64,000 bases of DNA from Lantana camara (taxonomy: Eukaryota; Streptophyta; Magnoliopsida; Lamiales; Verbenaceae). Each line of letters opens with the position of its first letter. Within the stretch, counting starts at the first letter, position 1. The notes under the pieces are model-generated. The model was given only the letters and a program-made list of their open reading frames with translations, was not told where the DNA came from and ran no database searches. Below are positions 22,994-36,665 of the stretch, one piece after another. Where the stretch lies: positions 89,440,501 through 89,504,500 of the forward strand of contig CM074858.1 of NCBI GenBank assembly GCA_037501455.1. Reading direction: 5' to 3'. The position numbers and the translations under genes are program-made.

Positions 22994-24297
22994 TGTAGCA
23001 CCTGAGCGCAAGGTACCACATCCCCCGCACCGAGACCCGACCCGCATATGAAACGGATAATCCATACACGAGCTAAATCATGGCGAATGGGGACACTACA
23101 CAGACACTAAGCTAGGCGGGCTAACCCTTAAACCAAACAATACCAAAACTAAACGAAATAGAGTATGCAATAGCGGAAGCAACACACGATCAAGATATAT
23201 ATACATTGAGCATTCAAGCTCCAAAATAGAATATTTACAACACTAACATGCCGTCATGGCTCAAACATGTACGTTCAATTCATAGTTAATACATAAGAGT
23301 CATAAATAAGAGTATGAGTGCGTGTAAGACCCAAAATATAGAGCTAGAAACAAATGCGAGACACACTGACTCGAATTCCCACCTAGCTCCACTTACACCT
23401 GCACAAAACAACTGAAACAATCCGGGTTCAGTCTATAGGAGACTGGTGGGTATTAAAACAGGGCATAAAATATAGATAATGTGAAACTTAAACACATTCA
23501 TGCATGTTATAATCCCGAAACAGGTTTTAGAACGACATCCCTAAGTGGGTAAAACAAGAAGTCATCCATCGGGATTATAACTCTCATTCTCATGTTCAAT
23601 CAATAGGTTATACGTAAGCCCGGCAAGAAGGCTAAGTCTCCAACCTCCACCTCGTGTAATCATTAAAGTATTAAGTGGGTGTTCATGCATACATTCTTTC
23701 GTGCTCAATCAATCGATCAATCATAATCTTTCGATCATTCATAATCATTCATATAATCCCCTTCTTCCTCCAGGCGGTGGACGGGTTTGTAAAGCCTGGC
23801 CACCTCAATCATTGGCCGGAGGGGTTTCATGAGTTCCCCAAAGGCACTCAGCTTCCTTTCCTCACTAATCTCCTAGTGAGTTCCGGACTCTGTAGTTTGG
23901 TGAAACTAGTGTACGGGTTCACCGTCAGCCAGTGCTTCCCCGGTTAGCCACGTACACTAAGTCTCGAGCCCCAATTAGTGCAATCAATCAATACTCGCCA
24001 AAATATTTAGGTAGGGTGTTTAAAATAAACAAAAGGCTTAACATTAAAATCATAGACTCTTTGAAAGTCTCGATATAGCTATACAATCATTTGGCTTAAA
24101 ACCTTTCACATTGGGAATATATATAGGGTCGTTTATCTAAATAGAAGAGAAACCCACCTTAAAGACAAAAGAAATAGCAAGAAGAGCCTCACTGCTCGTC
24201 CTCGTCTCCATCTAGACCCGGATCTGTGCAAAGAAAGCGAAGTGTAACTCAAGGAAAGAAAGGGAAAAAAAAAGGCAGCAGCAAAACCGCAACAAAC
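22994..24297 (-). mobile_element. 3' LTR of A, outer part
   Basis: It aligns with 41211-42467 of the 5' LTR. Near 24254 the sequence jumps to a position equivalent to about 43056, so roughly 590 bp present in the 5' LTR are absent here. It ends at B's target duplication CAAAC (24293-24297). A predicted acceptor TGCAG|GTG lies at 23399 and the shared hairpin at 23429-23445. Confidence 0.9.
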
Positions 24298-24710
24298 TGT
24301 AGCGCCCAGACCGGTGGGCCACCACATCCCCCGCACTTAAACCCGAACCCACATATAAAATAGATTTCCATACATGAGCCCAAGTCTAAGCGAACGGAAA
24401 CCTACACTCACACACTAGGCTAAGCAGGGCTAAAACTCGAACAGAGCGCGCAAATAACCAAATAAGAATGCGGAAGCGTAACATAAGGATTGGAATAAGC
24501 TCTATATTAACATATACATCATATACACGGCCTGACGCCCAAAAATAGATCAAGTATGTGCATCAAAAGTTCATAATTCTCCATAAGACATAATTAGAAT
24601 CCAAATACAATTCATAAAGATAATCAAAATGCAACAGGTAAGTATGCCGACTCGACCTAAACTCGAAAGTACGACACGACCGATGCACTTCCCTGCCTAG
24701 CTCGAGAAAC

Positions 24711-26562
24711 CTGCATCTGAAGTGTTAAAAGGAAGGGGTCAGTCAAAACTCGACTGAGTGAGGGGGCTAACACACACCCACACCATAAATACATATAGAG
24801 CATCATATAAAACCAAAGGGGTCGATCATGAACCGAGCTAGGGTTTTCATACCAAATTATTTTTAAATAACCATATATATAATACAAAGGAAATCCTAAC
24901 TCGTTTCACAACCACCAAAGCATAACAGAAAGCATAAACGTCCGGCGAGTACGGACCTCCTCAACTCCTCATACAAATCATAAATACATAAGAATTCATA
25001 AATTCATAACTCCTCAATGCCTTGGTGATCGGGAATCAAACCCTCTCGACCCATATGGATTCTATATACATACGGGGTAGCTAACCCACGGTATGCCTTC
25101 CCCGGTTATTCACCGAGGGCTCAAGGTAATAGCGCCTTCTCAACCTCCAGGAGTCGCACGCCACAACCTCAAATGGGATGTGCACAGGCTTAACCCGACG
25201 GCCCTTGCCGTACCAGAGGTCCTTACCCACAATCCCTGGGCCCGGATTCATAAGAAACATACCAATAATCCCATCTTTCAGGGCACATCTCGCGGAATCA
25301 TAAAGGAAACATACAAGGGATTCAAAATCATAAGCTCATATATGCCCATACTTATACCGTTTTCATAATTCGTAAAAGGGATTCATAAAATCATAAACGT
25401 ATCATAAACATTCGTATTTAACCATATTTTACATATATAGCCACATGCGGGATAGGAAATCAATCACATAAAGGCCATAGGTCATTTATCTACAAGAAAA
25501 GATCTTAACCCTCACCTGGAATGTGAAAACCGATCAAAAGAAGCAACCGAGCACCTAAACCTCGGCTCGACGGTATCCTGCAGAGGCTCTGAAACAAAAG
25601 AACACAAGACCCGAGACTTAGACTCACATATGAACCACTTAGACGCTCGGAAATGCTTATAAATGCATGGAATGCGAATGAGATGCATAAACATGCCAAT
25701 TTGATCAGACTGAATCGTACTCATACCATTCATATCAAATAAGATTACAATTTCAAAACAAGGCCTGAAATGCGTAAAATAACAAACTAACGATGCATAC
25801 GAATCATAAACGAAGAAAGAAAATATAAAGAAAAACAACGAAGCGATAAAACGAGCAATTGTCACCGCCAAATTTTCAAATGACACGACCGTGTTGGGTT
25901 TTAGTTCAAAATGGACACGGCCGTGTCCGGTTAAAATAAACTCAGGAGCTTAATTCGAGAGGCTGACACGGCCGTGTTGAGTTTCAGTACAAAATGGACA
26001 TGGCCGTGTCCGGTTTTAAAAAAAAAAATTACTCCAAGTCGAGAGGCTGACACGACCGTGTCCAAAACATGCATAAAGCTGACACGACCGTGTTGGCCTA
26101 TCGTCTTCAAAAAAAAATAGCAGCAACAACAGTAACTCTGCGTGAAAAAACAGAGCAAGGGAGCAGGGGAGCACGCAGCAACGACAAGCAACAACCTCAA
26201 GCCACAACACTCATGCAAATGAAGGAAAATCACTCCCTAATTAACATACAATCATCCACTCATCCCAAAAGCTCAAGAATTATCATATATATCAAAAATT
26301 CTCATGCAAGAATTCAAATTTCATCAATGGCAACTTCCACCACACTCATCCATAATGAAAAGGAAGATCATATAAGCATATTAGAGTCATAAGAGATCCT
26401 ATATATATCTTCAAACCAAAGCTTAAGTCCAAGAAACCAAGGTGATCATCAAACCCTTAAAATTCATATCATGCTCCTTATCTATCTCAAACATAGTTCA
26501 AAGTATGGAATTAATAGCTTAAAATGATCGTATAATCATGTACATATCAAATAATATCTTAC
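24711..26562 (-). other. Predicted leader intron in 3' LTR of B
   Basis: Minus-strand donor AAGGG|GTAAGATA (intron begins 26562) and acceptor TTCAGATGCAG|GTT (ends 24711), followed by CTAGGCAGG. The same sites occur in the 5' LTR at 34242 and 32392, where splicing would affect the 5' leader. Confidence 0.45.
25882..26095. repeat. GGACACGGCCGTGTCC inverted-repeat cluster, B 3' LTR
   Basis: A perfect 16-bp palindrome at 25913-25928 plus five decayed units, most with one base changed at a CpG (for example GACACGACCGTG). Confidence 0.9.
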
Positions 26563-27293
26563 CCCTTGAAGATGTTGGAAGAAAATGGAGATTAGAGCTC
26601 AATCTCTCCCAAGGGTGAATAGTGATGGGTTTTGAGCTTGAACTCCAAAGTTGCTGCACTTTTCCCCTTTTTCCTTGCTTGAACCGAGAATGGGAGTGGG
26701 AGGGATGAATATGCATTGTTTTGGTGGAGTGTGGGGTCAAGCTTGAGGGTAATATGTCAAGAGTCGAGGGACTAAGGGGCAATTAAGTGAAAGGTAGTCA
26801 TATAAGAGCGAGGTAAGTTTCCGATCGGATTTCGGATTACCAAGTGAGCTTAAAAGGTTATAAGGCTTAGTCCATCGAACCCGAATCGTCGAAACGAGTT
26901 CCACGGTGGTGACGGAATTCGAATCAGAATTCCCGAGCTCAAATTACACATATTGGAACCCAAGGTGCGCTAAAAGCGTTTTAACCTCCTTTAGGTTCCG
27001 AACTTAGTAATTAATTCAAAAGCTCAACAAATAGATTCGAAAACATATAACGAGCATATATCCAAGTTCATAACACGAAATTCTCTATCATACTAAACAA
27101 CAGAAAATTCCGGACTTAATTCAAGCATGAACGAATCAAATCTTAACAAATAGCATTCATAATCATATAAAATTCATTCAAATCCATAAGAAATATTTGA
27201 AGTAAGAATTAAAAGAATAAAGAATAAGAATTTAAATAAAATAAATTATGCACATACGTCTTACTTGTACGGTCTGAAAGTCGGGGTGTCACA

Positions 27294-27312
27294 ATCCTTC
27301 CCCCTTAAAAAA
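27294..27312 (-). promoter_or_regulatory. Polypurine tract of B
   Basis: TTTTTTAAGGGGGAAGGAT on the minus strand, immediately before the LTR start TGTGACACCCC. Confidence 0.85.
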
Positions 27313-27321
27313 GACTTGTCC

Positions 27322-30300
27322 TCAAGTCCGAACCGAGTTCTCAAACAACCCTGGATATAACCTTCTCATTTTGTCCTCAATTTCCCAAGTCGATTCCTCG
27401 GATTTCTGATCCCTCCAAAGTACCCTAACCAAAGGAATCTTCCGGTTTCTCAGTTCTTGCATCTTCATATCCTGAATTGCAACCGGATGCTTTTCTATTG
27501 TTAAATCCAGCTCTAACTAAACCTCTTCAACTGGGAGAATTGTTGACTCATCGGGATAATACTTACGGAGTTGAGAGACATGAAAAACATTATGTATCCC
27601 GGTCATACTCGGCGGTAAATCCAATCTGTACGCCGTTTCTCCGATTCTTTCCAATATTTCAAACGGTCCAAGGTAACGAGGACTGAGTTTCCCACCTTTA
27701 CCAATCCGAGTGAAACCCTTTCTCGGAGATGCTTTTAGAAAGACCTTATCTCCTACCTCAAACTGTAAAGGCCTTCTTCTCTTATCAGCGTAACTCTTTT
27801 GACGGGCTTGAGCTGCTCTCATCCTTTGTCGAATCTTATGAACTTTTTCAATGGTATCGACAATCTTTTTCTTAGACTCGGCTCTCTCGAGCTTATTCTC
27901 TTCGGTCCACCTCCAATCCTCAATATCCCAAAATAGAGGAGACCTGCACTTTCTTCCATAAAGTGCCTCGTACGGAGCCATCTTAATCGAACCCTGATAG
28001 CTGTTGTTATAAGCAAACTCAACCAAAGGTAGGTGCTCATCCCACTTATCTTGGAAGTCCAAAGCACATGCTCTAAGCATATCCTCTAAGTATTGAATTA
28101 GCCTTTCAGACTGGCCGTCTGTCTGAGGATGCGAAGTTGTGCTAAAATTGAGCTTAGTGCCCAAACACTTCTGAAGATTCTGCCAAAAGATCGAAGTAAA
28201 CCGTGGATCCCGATCTGAAACAATACTAGCCGGAACTCCATGTATCCTTACAATCTCCCGAACGTACAACTCGGCTAGCTTAGGAACTTTCTCAGACATC
28301 CGAACCTTGAGGAAATGGGCAGACTTAGTTAATCTGTCCACAATTACCCATATTCCATCAAACCCTCCTTTAACTCTAGGCAAGCCGGACACGAAGTCCA
28401 TCGTCACTTGCTCCCACTTCCACTCGGGAATAGGAAGTGGTTGGAGAGTTCCTCCTGGCTTCTGGTGCTCTGCCTTCACTTTTGACACGTTAGACATCGC
28501 TTCACGAAGTTCGCGACGTCCCTTTTCATGCCATTCCACCAGAATTTCTCTTTCAGGTCCCGATACATCTTAGTACCTCCCGGATGAATCGAGTACCTCG
28601 AGCGATGTGCCTCCTCAAGTATAATCCTTTTGAGCTCTTCTGGGACACATATTCTCGCTTCGAACTTTAACAAACCAAAATCATCCATCCCAAACTTAGA
28701 ATTCGGGTCATCCTTAGAACGATTTACCAACTTCTGAATATCGGTATCCGTAGCCTGAGCTTCTAACAACTGCTGTTTCAAATCCGGTATTATCGTGAGA
28801 TTAGCTAACCAAGTTCCCGAAACCACAATTTCTGATCCTGAGCTTGAAGAACCGGCTTCCAAATTAACCACACTCGCCTTTCTGCTCAAGGCATCGGTGA
28901 CCACATTCGCTTTACCCGGATGGTAGTGAATGGTGCAATCATAGTCCTCTAATAACTCCATCCAACGCCTCTGTCTTACATTCAAATCTTTCTGAGAAAA
29001 GAGATACTTGAGGCTTTGGTGATCCGTAAACACCTCGAACGTTGCACCGTAGAGATAGTGTCGCCACTTCATCAAAGCGAACACAACGGCAGCTAATTCA
29101 AGATCCTGGGTAGGATAATTCTTCTCATGCTCCTTCAATTTCCTTGAAACATAAGCTACCACTCTACCGTGCTGCATCAAAACACAACCAAGACCCTCTT
29201 TCGAAGCATCTGTATAAACTGCATAACCCTCTGTACCCTCGGGTAGGGTAAGCACTGGTGCTGAAGTTAACTTCACCTTCAAAGTCTGAAAACTCGCCTC
29301 ACACTTATCATCCCATTCAAATTTCACTTCCTTCTTAGTTAAGCGAGTCAACGGGGCGACAATTTTAGAGAAATCCTTAACAAATCTACGGTAGTAACCG
29401 GCCAACCCAAGAAAACTTCGGATCTCTGAGACATTTCTCGGTCTCTCCCAACGAAGCACGGACTCAGCCTTAGATGGATCAACTTCAATCCCATCACCTG
29501 AAATTATATGTCCCAAAAACATAACTCGGTCGATCCAGAATTCACACTTACTGAACTTTGCATACAACTTATGTTCCCTCAAAGTTTCCAAGACGATCCG
29601 TAAATGTTGAGCATGCTCTTCAGCCGACCAAGAATATACCAGAATATCGTCTATAAAGATCACCACGAACTTGTCAAGAAAAGGCCTGAATACTTGGTGC
29701 ATCATATCCATAAATACAGCTGGAGCATTAGTTAACCCAAACGGCATGACAATGAATTCAAAGTGTCCATATCTGGTATTAAAACCAGTCTTCGGAATAT
29801 CCTCCTCCCTAATTCGCAGATGATAGTAGCCCTGCCTCAAATCTAACTTGGAGTAGACTTTCGAGCCTTGCAAAATATCAAATAACTCCTCGATGTGAGG
29901 CAAAGGGTATTTGTTCTTCACGGTCATCCTGTTCAACTCACGGTAGTCTATACACATTCGTAGCGTTCCGTCTTTCTTCTTTACAAATAGAACGGGAGCA
30001 CCCCACGGAGAAATGCTCGGACGAATGTAACCGCAAGCTAGAAGCTCATCAAGCTGCGTTTTTAACTCCTTTAACTCTGCGGGAGCCATTCTATAGGGAG
30101 TCTTCGAAAAAGGCTCTGCTCCGGGATAAAGGTCGATTACGAACTCGATGTCCCTATCGGGTGGCAAAGAACCCAATGTCTCAGGGAACACATCGACATA
30201 CTCCCGCACGACCTCCGTCTCCTCAAGTTTAACCTGATATTTCGGTCTAATCAAAAGATAGGCTACAAAACCTGTCGCACCATCCCGGACCAGTTTACTC

Positions 30301-30692
30301 GCCTCAACGAAAGAAATAAACAGGCTTGACTTCACCTTCTCGCCCTTAAACACCACTGAACCAAAAGAAACCTTCTTTTCCCGACAATCCATCTAAGCCC
30401 CATGTTCAGACAACCAATCCATTCCAAGGATTACATCATATCTCTTCATCCGCATTTCAATCAAATCGGCGAGGAAAACCCTGTCTTCAAAACTCACTGG
30501 GCAACCCCGATAAATCCTACAAGTAACAAGACTACCACCAAGAGGCGAACTAACCACATAATCATGCGCACAGAGGGTAACAGGCAAGCACAACGAAGAA
30601 GCAGGATCCCGAGAAATAAATGAATGAGATGCCCCGGGATCGAACAATGCATGAAATGTAGTGCCATGAATGCTTATGGTACCTTCAATCAC
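27322..30692 (-). pseudogene. Tekay-type pol of element B (protease, RT, RNase H, integrase, chromodomain)
   Basis: Reading leftward: protease with the active-site LFDPGASHSF near 30645; RT with FIDDILVYS near 29650; RNase H with [10 protein letters not shown] near 29215; an integrase HHCC zinc region ending CLTCQK near 28480. Next come the integrase core (DFVSGLP; SDRDPRF; the DGQSERL segment) and a C-terminal chromodomain-like segment with QELRNRKIPLV and WEIEDKM, ending at 27322. Damage: an in-frame stop at 30390-30392, a one-base deletion near 28482 after CQK, and a TAG at 27517-27519 separating the chromodomain. The protein would normally be processed from a gag-pol precursor in a cytoplasmic particle. 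Catalytic residues are intact apart from the frame breaks. Confidence 0.93.
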
Positions 30693-31784
30693 GGCATTAG
30701 GATCAAGATTTGCAGTTTCCTCTTCCTCGGCCCCAAGTGCATAAGCTCTAGCCTGAATTGCGGGCCTCTGATTATTCCCCGATGCCTATCCCGGCCTTTT
30801 GTTCGGGCATTGATTAAGCATGTGATCCGGCGAACCACAACCGTAGCACCTCTTGTGAAGTTTGAAGCAATTTTCAACAAGATGATTACCCTTGCATTAT
30901 TTGCATTGGACTTGAGGTGGTGCTGGTAATGCTAGAGGTTGAGCTTTTTGTCCTGCCGGTTTGAATTGCTTGTTTTAAGGCTTTACCGGTGCAAAAGCTT
31001 GGTAAGCTGGCCTCTTTCCATATTTGTTCTGACCTCCCGAGCTAGAACCCTGTATGGCCTGAGAAGTCCTCCTCCTCCTAGCAACCACTCGATCCTCCAC
31101 TTTCAAAGCCTTCTCGGTGACTAACGCCCAAGTGTCGGTATCAACTGCTTCGAGTGCATCCTTCATATCTTCTCTTAACCCTCGAAGAAACTTCAAAGCC
31201 TTGTGGCGGTCATCGTTGGAAATGTTGGGAGCATATCTTGACAAACGATCGAACTCATCAATGTATTCGGTGACTGTCTTCTCACCTTATTTCAAGTCCA
31301 TGAACTCTTGGAGTCTTCGGTCCCTAGCGGCGATTGGAATATACTTGTTACGAAACTCCCGAGCAAATGTTTCCCAATTAATCTCATCACCTAAGGCATC
31401 CAAACGGGCTCGGATGCTAGTCCACCAACTATAAGCTTGGCCTTGCACCATTGTGAGGGTGCACCTTGCCTTCTCAACGGTTTCACAAGGTATCAACTCC
31501 CAAATTCTTTCTATTTGGATTAGCCACTCCTCCACTTGAGTATCATTTCCACCTTCAAACTTAGGGGGATTCTGATTCCTGAACTCCCGTAGAATGTGAG
31601 TGACTTGCCCCCCTTCATGATTGATAACCGGAGGTGTATTCTGGCGATATCGGGTATCCAAATATGCACATAATCTCACCATGAATCCCTCAGGTTCCAT
31701 GTTGTTCTCGGCTTATGGGGAACGATCCCGGTGATGTCTATGGCCCGGAGACCTGTCACGATGATGATCTCTTCTCGGAGGCAT
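30693..31784 (-). pseudogene. Gag of element B, with stops
   Basis: The start codon at 31784 begins MPPRRDHHRD, the usual arginine-rich Tekay gag N terminus. The capsid-like core follows (FRNQNPPKFEGG, WELIPCETVEKA, QGQAYSWW, EFRNKYIPI, RYAPNI), then a nucleocapsid zinc knuckle CYGCGSPDHMLNQC near 30850. The reading stays in one frame with protease and RT, but is interrupted by stops including one near 31285 and one near 30973, plus further stops around the zinc knuckle. Gag and pol are therefore designed as a single reading frame, as in other chromoviruses. It cannot be translated intact now. Confidence 0.9.
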
Positions 31785-31959
31785 ACTATAACATCCAAAG
31801 AATTCCAATACACCTGCGTGCGGTTAGTACATGATCATTTGCACAGTTCATAAAAATTCAAGTAAATGAGACACATAGATGCACATAATCACATTGTCCT
31901 AATCCGAACGACCTAGACAAACTCAACACAACTGTAGAGCTTCGGTTTTGCAACCGAAA

Positions 31960-31970
31960 GCTCTGATACA
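31960..31970 (-). promoter_or_regulatory. Primer-binding site of B (one base lost)
   Basis: The minus strand reads TGTATCAGAGC instead of TGGTATCAGAGC, the complement of initiator tRNA-Met, with one G missing. It lies about 8 bases from the 5' LTR end. Confidence 0.75.
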
Positions 31971-31978
31971 CTTTAAGA

Positions 31979-34973
31979 TGTAGCGCCCAGAACGGTGGGC
32001 CACCACATCCCCCGCACTTAAACCCGAACCCACATATGAAATGGATTTCCATACATGAGCCCAAGTCTAAGCGATCGGAAACCTACACTCACACACTAGG
32101 CTAAGCGGGGCTAAAACTCGAACAGAGCGCGCAAATAACCAAATAAGAATGCGGAAGCGTAATATAAGTATCGGAATAAGCTCTATATTAACATATACAT
32201 CATATACACGGCCTGACGCCCAAAAATAGATCAAGTATGTGCATCAAAAGTTCATAATTCTCCATAAGACATAATTAGAATCCAAATACAATTCATAAAG
32301 ATAATCAAAATGCAACAGGCAAGTATGCCGACTCGACCTAAACTCGAAAGTACGACACGACCGACGCACTTCCCCGCCTAGCTCGAGAAACCTGCATCTG
32401 AAGTGTTAAAAGGAGGGGGTCAGTCAAAACTCGACTGAGTGAGGGGGCTAACGTACACCCGCACCATAAATACATATAGAGCATCATATAAAACCAAAGG
32501 GGTCGATCATGAACCGAGCTAGGGTTTTCATACCAAATCATTTTTAAACAACCATAAATATAATACAAAGGAAATCCTAACTCGTTTCACAACCACCAAA
32601 GCATAACAGAAAGCGTAAACGTCCGGCGAGTACGGACCTCCTCAACTCCTCATACAAATCATAAATACATGAGAATTCATAAATTCATAACTCCTCAACG
32701 CCTTGGTGATCGGGAATCAAACCCTCTCCACCCATATGGATTCTATATACATATGGGGTAGCTAACCCACGGTATGCCTTCCCCGGTTATTCACCGAGGG
32801 CTCAAGGTAATAGCGCCTTCTCAACCTCCAGGAGTCGCACGCCACAACCTCAAATGGGATGTGCACAGGCTTAACCCGATGGCCCTTGCCGTACCGAGGG
32901 TCCTTACCCACAATCCCTGGGCCCGGATTCATAAGAAACATACCAATAATCCCATCTTTCAGGGCACATCTCGCGGAAACATAAAGGAAACGTACAAGGG
33001 ATTCAAAATCATAAGCTCATATATGCCCATACTTATACCATTTTCATAATTCGTAAAGGGGATTCATAAAATCATAAACGTATCATAAACATTCGTATTT
33101 AACAATATTTTACATATATAGCCACATGCGGGATAGGAAATCAATCACATAAAGGCCATAGGTCATTTATCTACAAGAAAAGATCCTAACCCTCACCTGG
33201 AATGTGAAAACCGATCAAAAGAAGCAACCGAGCACCTAAACCTCGGGCTCGACGGTATCCTGCAGAGGCTCTGAAACAAAAGAACACAAGACCCGAGACT
33301 TAGACTCACATATGAACCACTTAGACGCTCAGAAATGCTTATAAATGCATGGAATGCGAATGAGATGCATAAACATGCCAATTTGATCAGACTGAATCGT
33401 ACTCATACCATTCATATCAAATAAGATTACAATTTCAAAACAAGGCCTGAAATGCGTAAAATAACAAACTAACGATGCATACGAATCATAAACGAAGAAA
33501 GAAAATATAAAGAAAAACAACGAAGCGATAAAACGAGCAATTGTCGCCGCCAAATTTTCAAATGACACGGCCGTGTTGGGTTTTAGTTCAAAATGGACAC
33601 GGCCGTGTCCGCTTAAAATAAATTCAGGAGCTTAATTCGAGAGGCTGACATGGCCGTGTTGAGTTTCAGTACAAAATGGACACGGCCGTGTCCGGTTTTA
33701 AAAAAAAAATTACTCCAAGTCGAGAGGCTGACACGGCCGTGTCCAAAACATGCATAAAGCTGACACGGCCGTGTTGGCCTATCGTCTTAAAAAAAAATAG
33801 CAGCAGCAACAGTAACTCTGCGTGAAAAAACAGAGCAAGGGAGCAGGGGAGCACGCAACAACGACAAGCAACAACCTCAAGCCACAACACTCATGCAAAT
33901 GAAGGAAAATCACTCCCTAATTAACATACAATCATCCACTCATCCCAAAAGCTCAAGAATTATCATATATATAAAAAATTCTCATACAAGAATTCAAATT
34001 TCATCAATGGCAACTTCCACCACACTCATCCATAATGAAAAGGAAGATCATATAAGCATATTAGAGTCATAAGAGATCCTATATATATCTTCAAACCAAA
34101 GCTTAAGTCCAAGAAACCAAGGTGATCATCAAACCCTTAAAATTCATATCATGCTCCATATCTATCTCAAACATAGCTCAAAGTATGGAATTAATAGCTT
34201 AAAATGATCGTATAATCATGTACATATCAAATAATATCTTACCCCTTGAAGATGTTGGAAGAAAATGGAGATTAGAGCTCAATCTCTCCCAAGGGTGAAT
34301 AGTGATGGGTTTTGAGCTTGAACTCCAAAGTTGCTGCACTTTTCCCCTTTTTCCTTGCTTGAACCGAGAATGGGAGTGGGGGGGATGAATATGCATTGTT
34401 TTGGTGGAGTGTGGGGTCAAGCTTGAGGGTAATATGTCAAGAGTCGAGGGACTAAGGGGCAATTAAGTGAAAGGTAGTCATATAAGAGCGAGGTAAGTTT
34501 CCGGTCGGATTTCGGATTGCCAAATGAGCTTAAAAGGTTATAAGGCTTAGTCCATCGAACCCGAATCGTCGAAACGAGTTCCACGGTGGTGACGGAATTT
34601 GAATCCGAATTCCCGAGCTCAAATTACACATATTGGATCCCAAGGTGCGCTAAAAGCGTTTTAACCTCCTTTAGGTTCCGAACTTAGTAATTAATTCAAA
34701 AGCTCAACAAATAGATTCGAAAACATATAACGAGCATATATCCAAGTTCATAACACGAAATTCTCTATCATACTAAACAACAGAAAATTCCGGACTTAAT
34801 TCAAGCATGAACGAATCAAATCTTAACAAATAGCATTCATAATCATATAAAATTCATTCAAATCCATAAGAAATATTTGAAGTAAGAATTAAAAGAATAA
34901 AGAATAAGAATTTAAATAAAATAAATTACGCACATACGTCATACCTGTACGGTCTGAAAGTCGGGGTGTCACA
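31979..34973 (-). mobile_element. 5' LTR of B
   Basis: It pairs with the 3' LTR at 24298-27293. It ends with GGGGTGTCACA followed by the duplication CAAAC. Predicted minus-strand donor at 34242 and acceptor at 32392 give an intron of about 1.85 kb. A TATA-like TTATATGA on the minus strand lies near 34480. Confidence 0.95.
33563..33778. repeat. GGACACGGCCGTGTCC inverted-repeat cluster, B 5' LTR
   Basis: The perfect palindrome at 33595-33610 is accompanied by five further GACACGGCCGTG units. Units here are better preserved than in the 3' LTR copy. Confidence 0.9.
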
Positions 34974-34978
34974 CAAAC

Positions 34979-36665
34979 AGCGTTCCAAATTCAATCTCCC
35001 CGCCCGGGGAGATTTTGTACATCAAAAGTCCCCGCCCGGGGAACTTCGTGCAGGAGGTTTCTGCACAAAGGCTACCCGGCCGGGCCTTTTCACGGCCAAA
35101 ATCTCCCCGCCCGGGGAGATCTCGTTCAGTCACGTAGCAGCTCAAAAATGAAGCTTTAAACCCCTGTTTTATGGCATGAATCAATAGCAGCAGGTAGCAG
35201 CAACATAAGGCATAATACACAGCAACAAAATGCACCAACAACTCCCACAAATAGACTGAAATTGACAGCAATTAAGCCAAGACAAACGAAACAACTGACA
35301 GACGTAAAAACAGGCTGAAAAACAGGGCGAAAGAATGAAAAAATAGAGCAGAAGCTATCCAACTTCGTCCCAACATAATCAGGTAAGGTAAGGCAACAAT
35401 TATGCAGCAAAACAACTCCAAAACAACATACAAATCAGCCCCAAGAAGGATCAAACGTGAGATGAAGGTATAGGTGATCAGTTCAAGAATTTTCCTCAAA
35501 ACTCCATTAATGACAACTCATGAATGCTTCAATCACCATAAATGCAAAGAAGAAGTCAAGACAATCATATTCATGCTTTGAATCAATCAAAACCATCAAG
35601 GAATGAAAGATATCAACATATGTCTCTAAACCTAGCTATTCATCACTTCAGCCATAAACCCATAAAAGCATGCTCAAAATTGGGGATGAATGGATCCAAA
35701 TGACACATAATGAATGTATATTACAACCCTAAGCTTACCTTGTGGATTGGATGAAGTTTGGAAGAGATTTGAGCTTTGAATCTCCAAGGGTGGCAAGAGC
35801 TACGGGATTTTCTGGAACAGGGAATTTTTGGCTGAATTTCTCCAAGTGATGAAGGTTGGTTCGGTTAGGGAAAATAAGAGCAGGTTAGGGGGTTGAGTTA
35901 GGGTTCTAAGGCCTCAAACCATGGTTAAATTGGTCAAGGTTTGAATGAGATATGACTCTTTTAGTAAAAGGTGGCAGTTTTGGTGTTCGTTTCACGTTTC
36001 GGTTGAATTGCGGTTTAACTTTGGAAAAATATAAGGGTATGTTCATTAAACTCGAATTTTCATTATGAGTTCAGCGAAGTTGACGAAACTCGAATCCGAG
36101 TTTCCTAGCTCAAGATATCACATACGGAACCAAGGGTGCGCTAATTGCCCGTTAGCCCCGATTTGGTTCCACAAATCAAAATAAATTCGTTACCACGTCA
36201 AACGAGATCGAAAACATGAAATGAGCCTACGGACATGTTCATAACACATAAATGTACAACATACTAAATTTTCATGAAATTTCGAATTCAATTCGAATAG
36301 GAACGACACTCAAACATGTTACACATGCGCATATAGTTCAAGAATTCAATTAAATTCAAATAATTCAAATATTTATAAAATAAAATAAAATTAAAATAAA
36401 TAAAAAAAAAAACTTAATGGTATAAAGTAATATAATAAAATGGCAATTAATCATATAAAAAGAAAACACCTAAATTCCATTTTCAATTAAATTTAAAAGT
36501 CACGAATTAGATTAAATTTAATATTAGAAAAATTAAAGATATAATTATTTAACATTTTAACATTTAATTATAAAATTAAATATACGAAATAGTTATAAAC
36601 AATTAATTCGCGCAAATTGATAAACACGTACGTCATACCTGTACGGCCGAAATCGGGGCGTCACA
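34979..36665 (-). mobile_element. 3' LTR of A, inner part
   Basis: It resumes after B's target duplication (34974-34978) and ends GGGGCGTCACA at 36665. It aligns with about 43100-44789 of the 5' LTR. The inverted-repeat cluster starts only about 15 bases from the B insertion point. A donor CACAAG|GTAAGC on the minus strand begins an intron at 35738. Confidence 0.92.
34994..35120. repeat. CTCCCCGCCCGGGGAG inverted-repeat cluster, A 3' LTR
   Basis: ATCTCCCC/GGGGAGAT arms around GCCC at 34994-35013 and again at 35101-35120, a similar unit at about 35026-35046, and ACCCGGCCGGGC at 35074-35085. Confidence 0.9.

Larger units (their letters stand above)
24298..27293 (-). mobile_element. 3' LTR of B
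   Basis: It starts TGTAGCGCCC and ends GGGGTGTCACA on the plus strand and abuts the polypurine tract at 27294. It aligns end to end with 31979-34973. Open frames on both strands (for example 25512-25886) recur in both LTR copies and have no protein-family features. Confidence 0.95.
24298..34973 (-). mobile_element. Element B, Tekay-type Ty3/gypsy, youngest in the nest
   Basis: A full-length 10,676-bp element with TG/CA ends, LTRs of 2996 and 2995 bp, and duplication CAAAC at 24293-24297 and 34974-34978. The minus-strand order is 5' LTR, primer-binding site, gag, protease, RT, RNase H, integrase, chromodomain, polypurine tract and 3' LTR. The LTRs are very similar by eye (low percent differences, many at CpG), so insertion is recent relative to A. 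The gag-pol frame nevertheless has several stops and one frameshift. Confidence 0.95.

Noticed and set aside
25512..25886. 124-codon minus-strand frame
   Set aside because: It lies fully in the B LTR, its counterpart in the other LTR has a different length, and it has no recognised domain.
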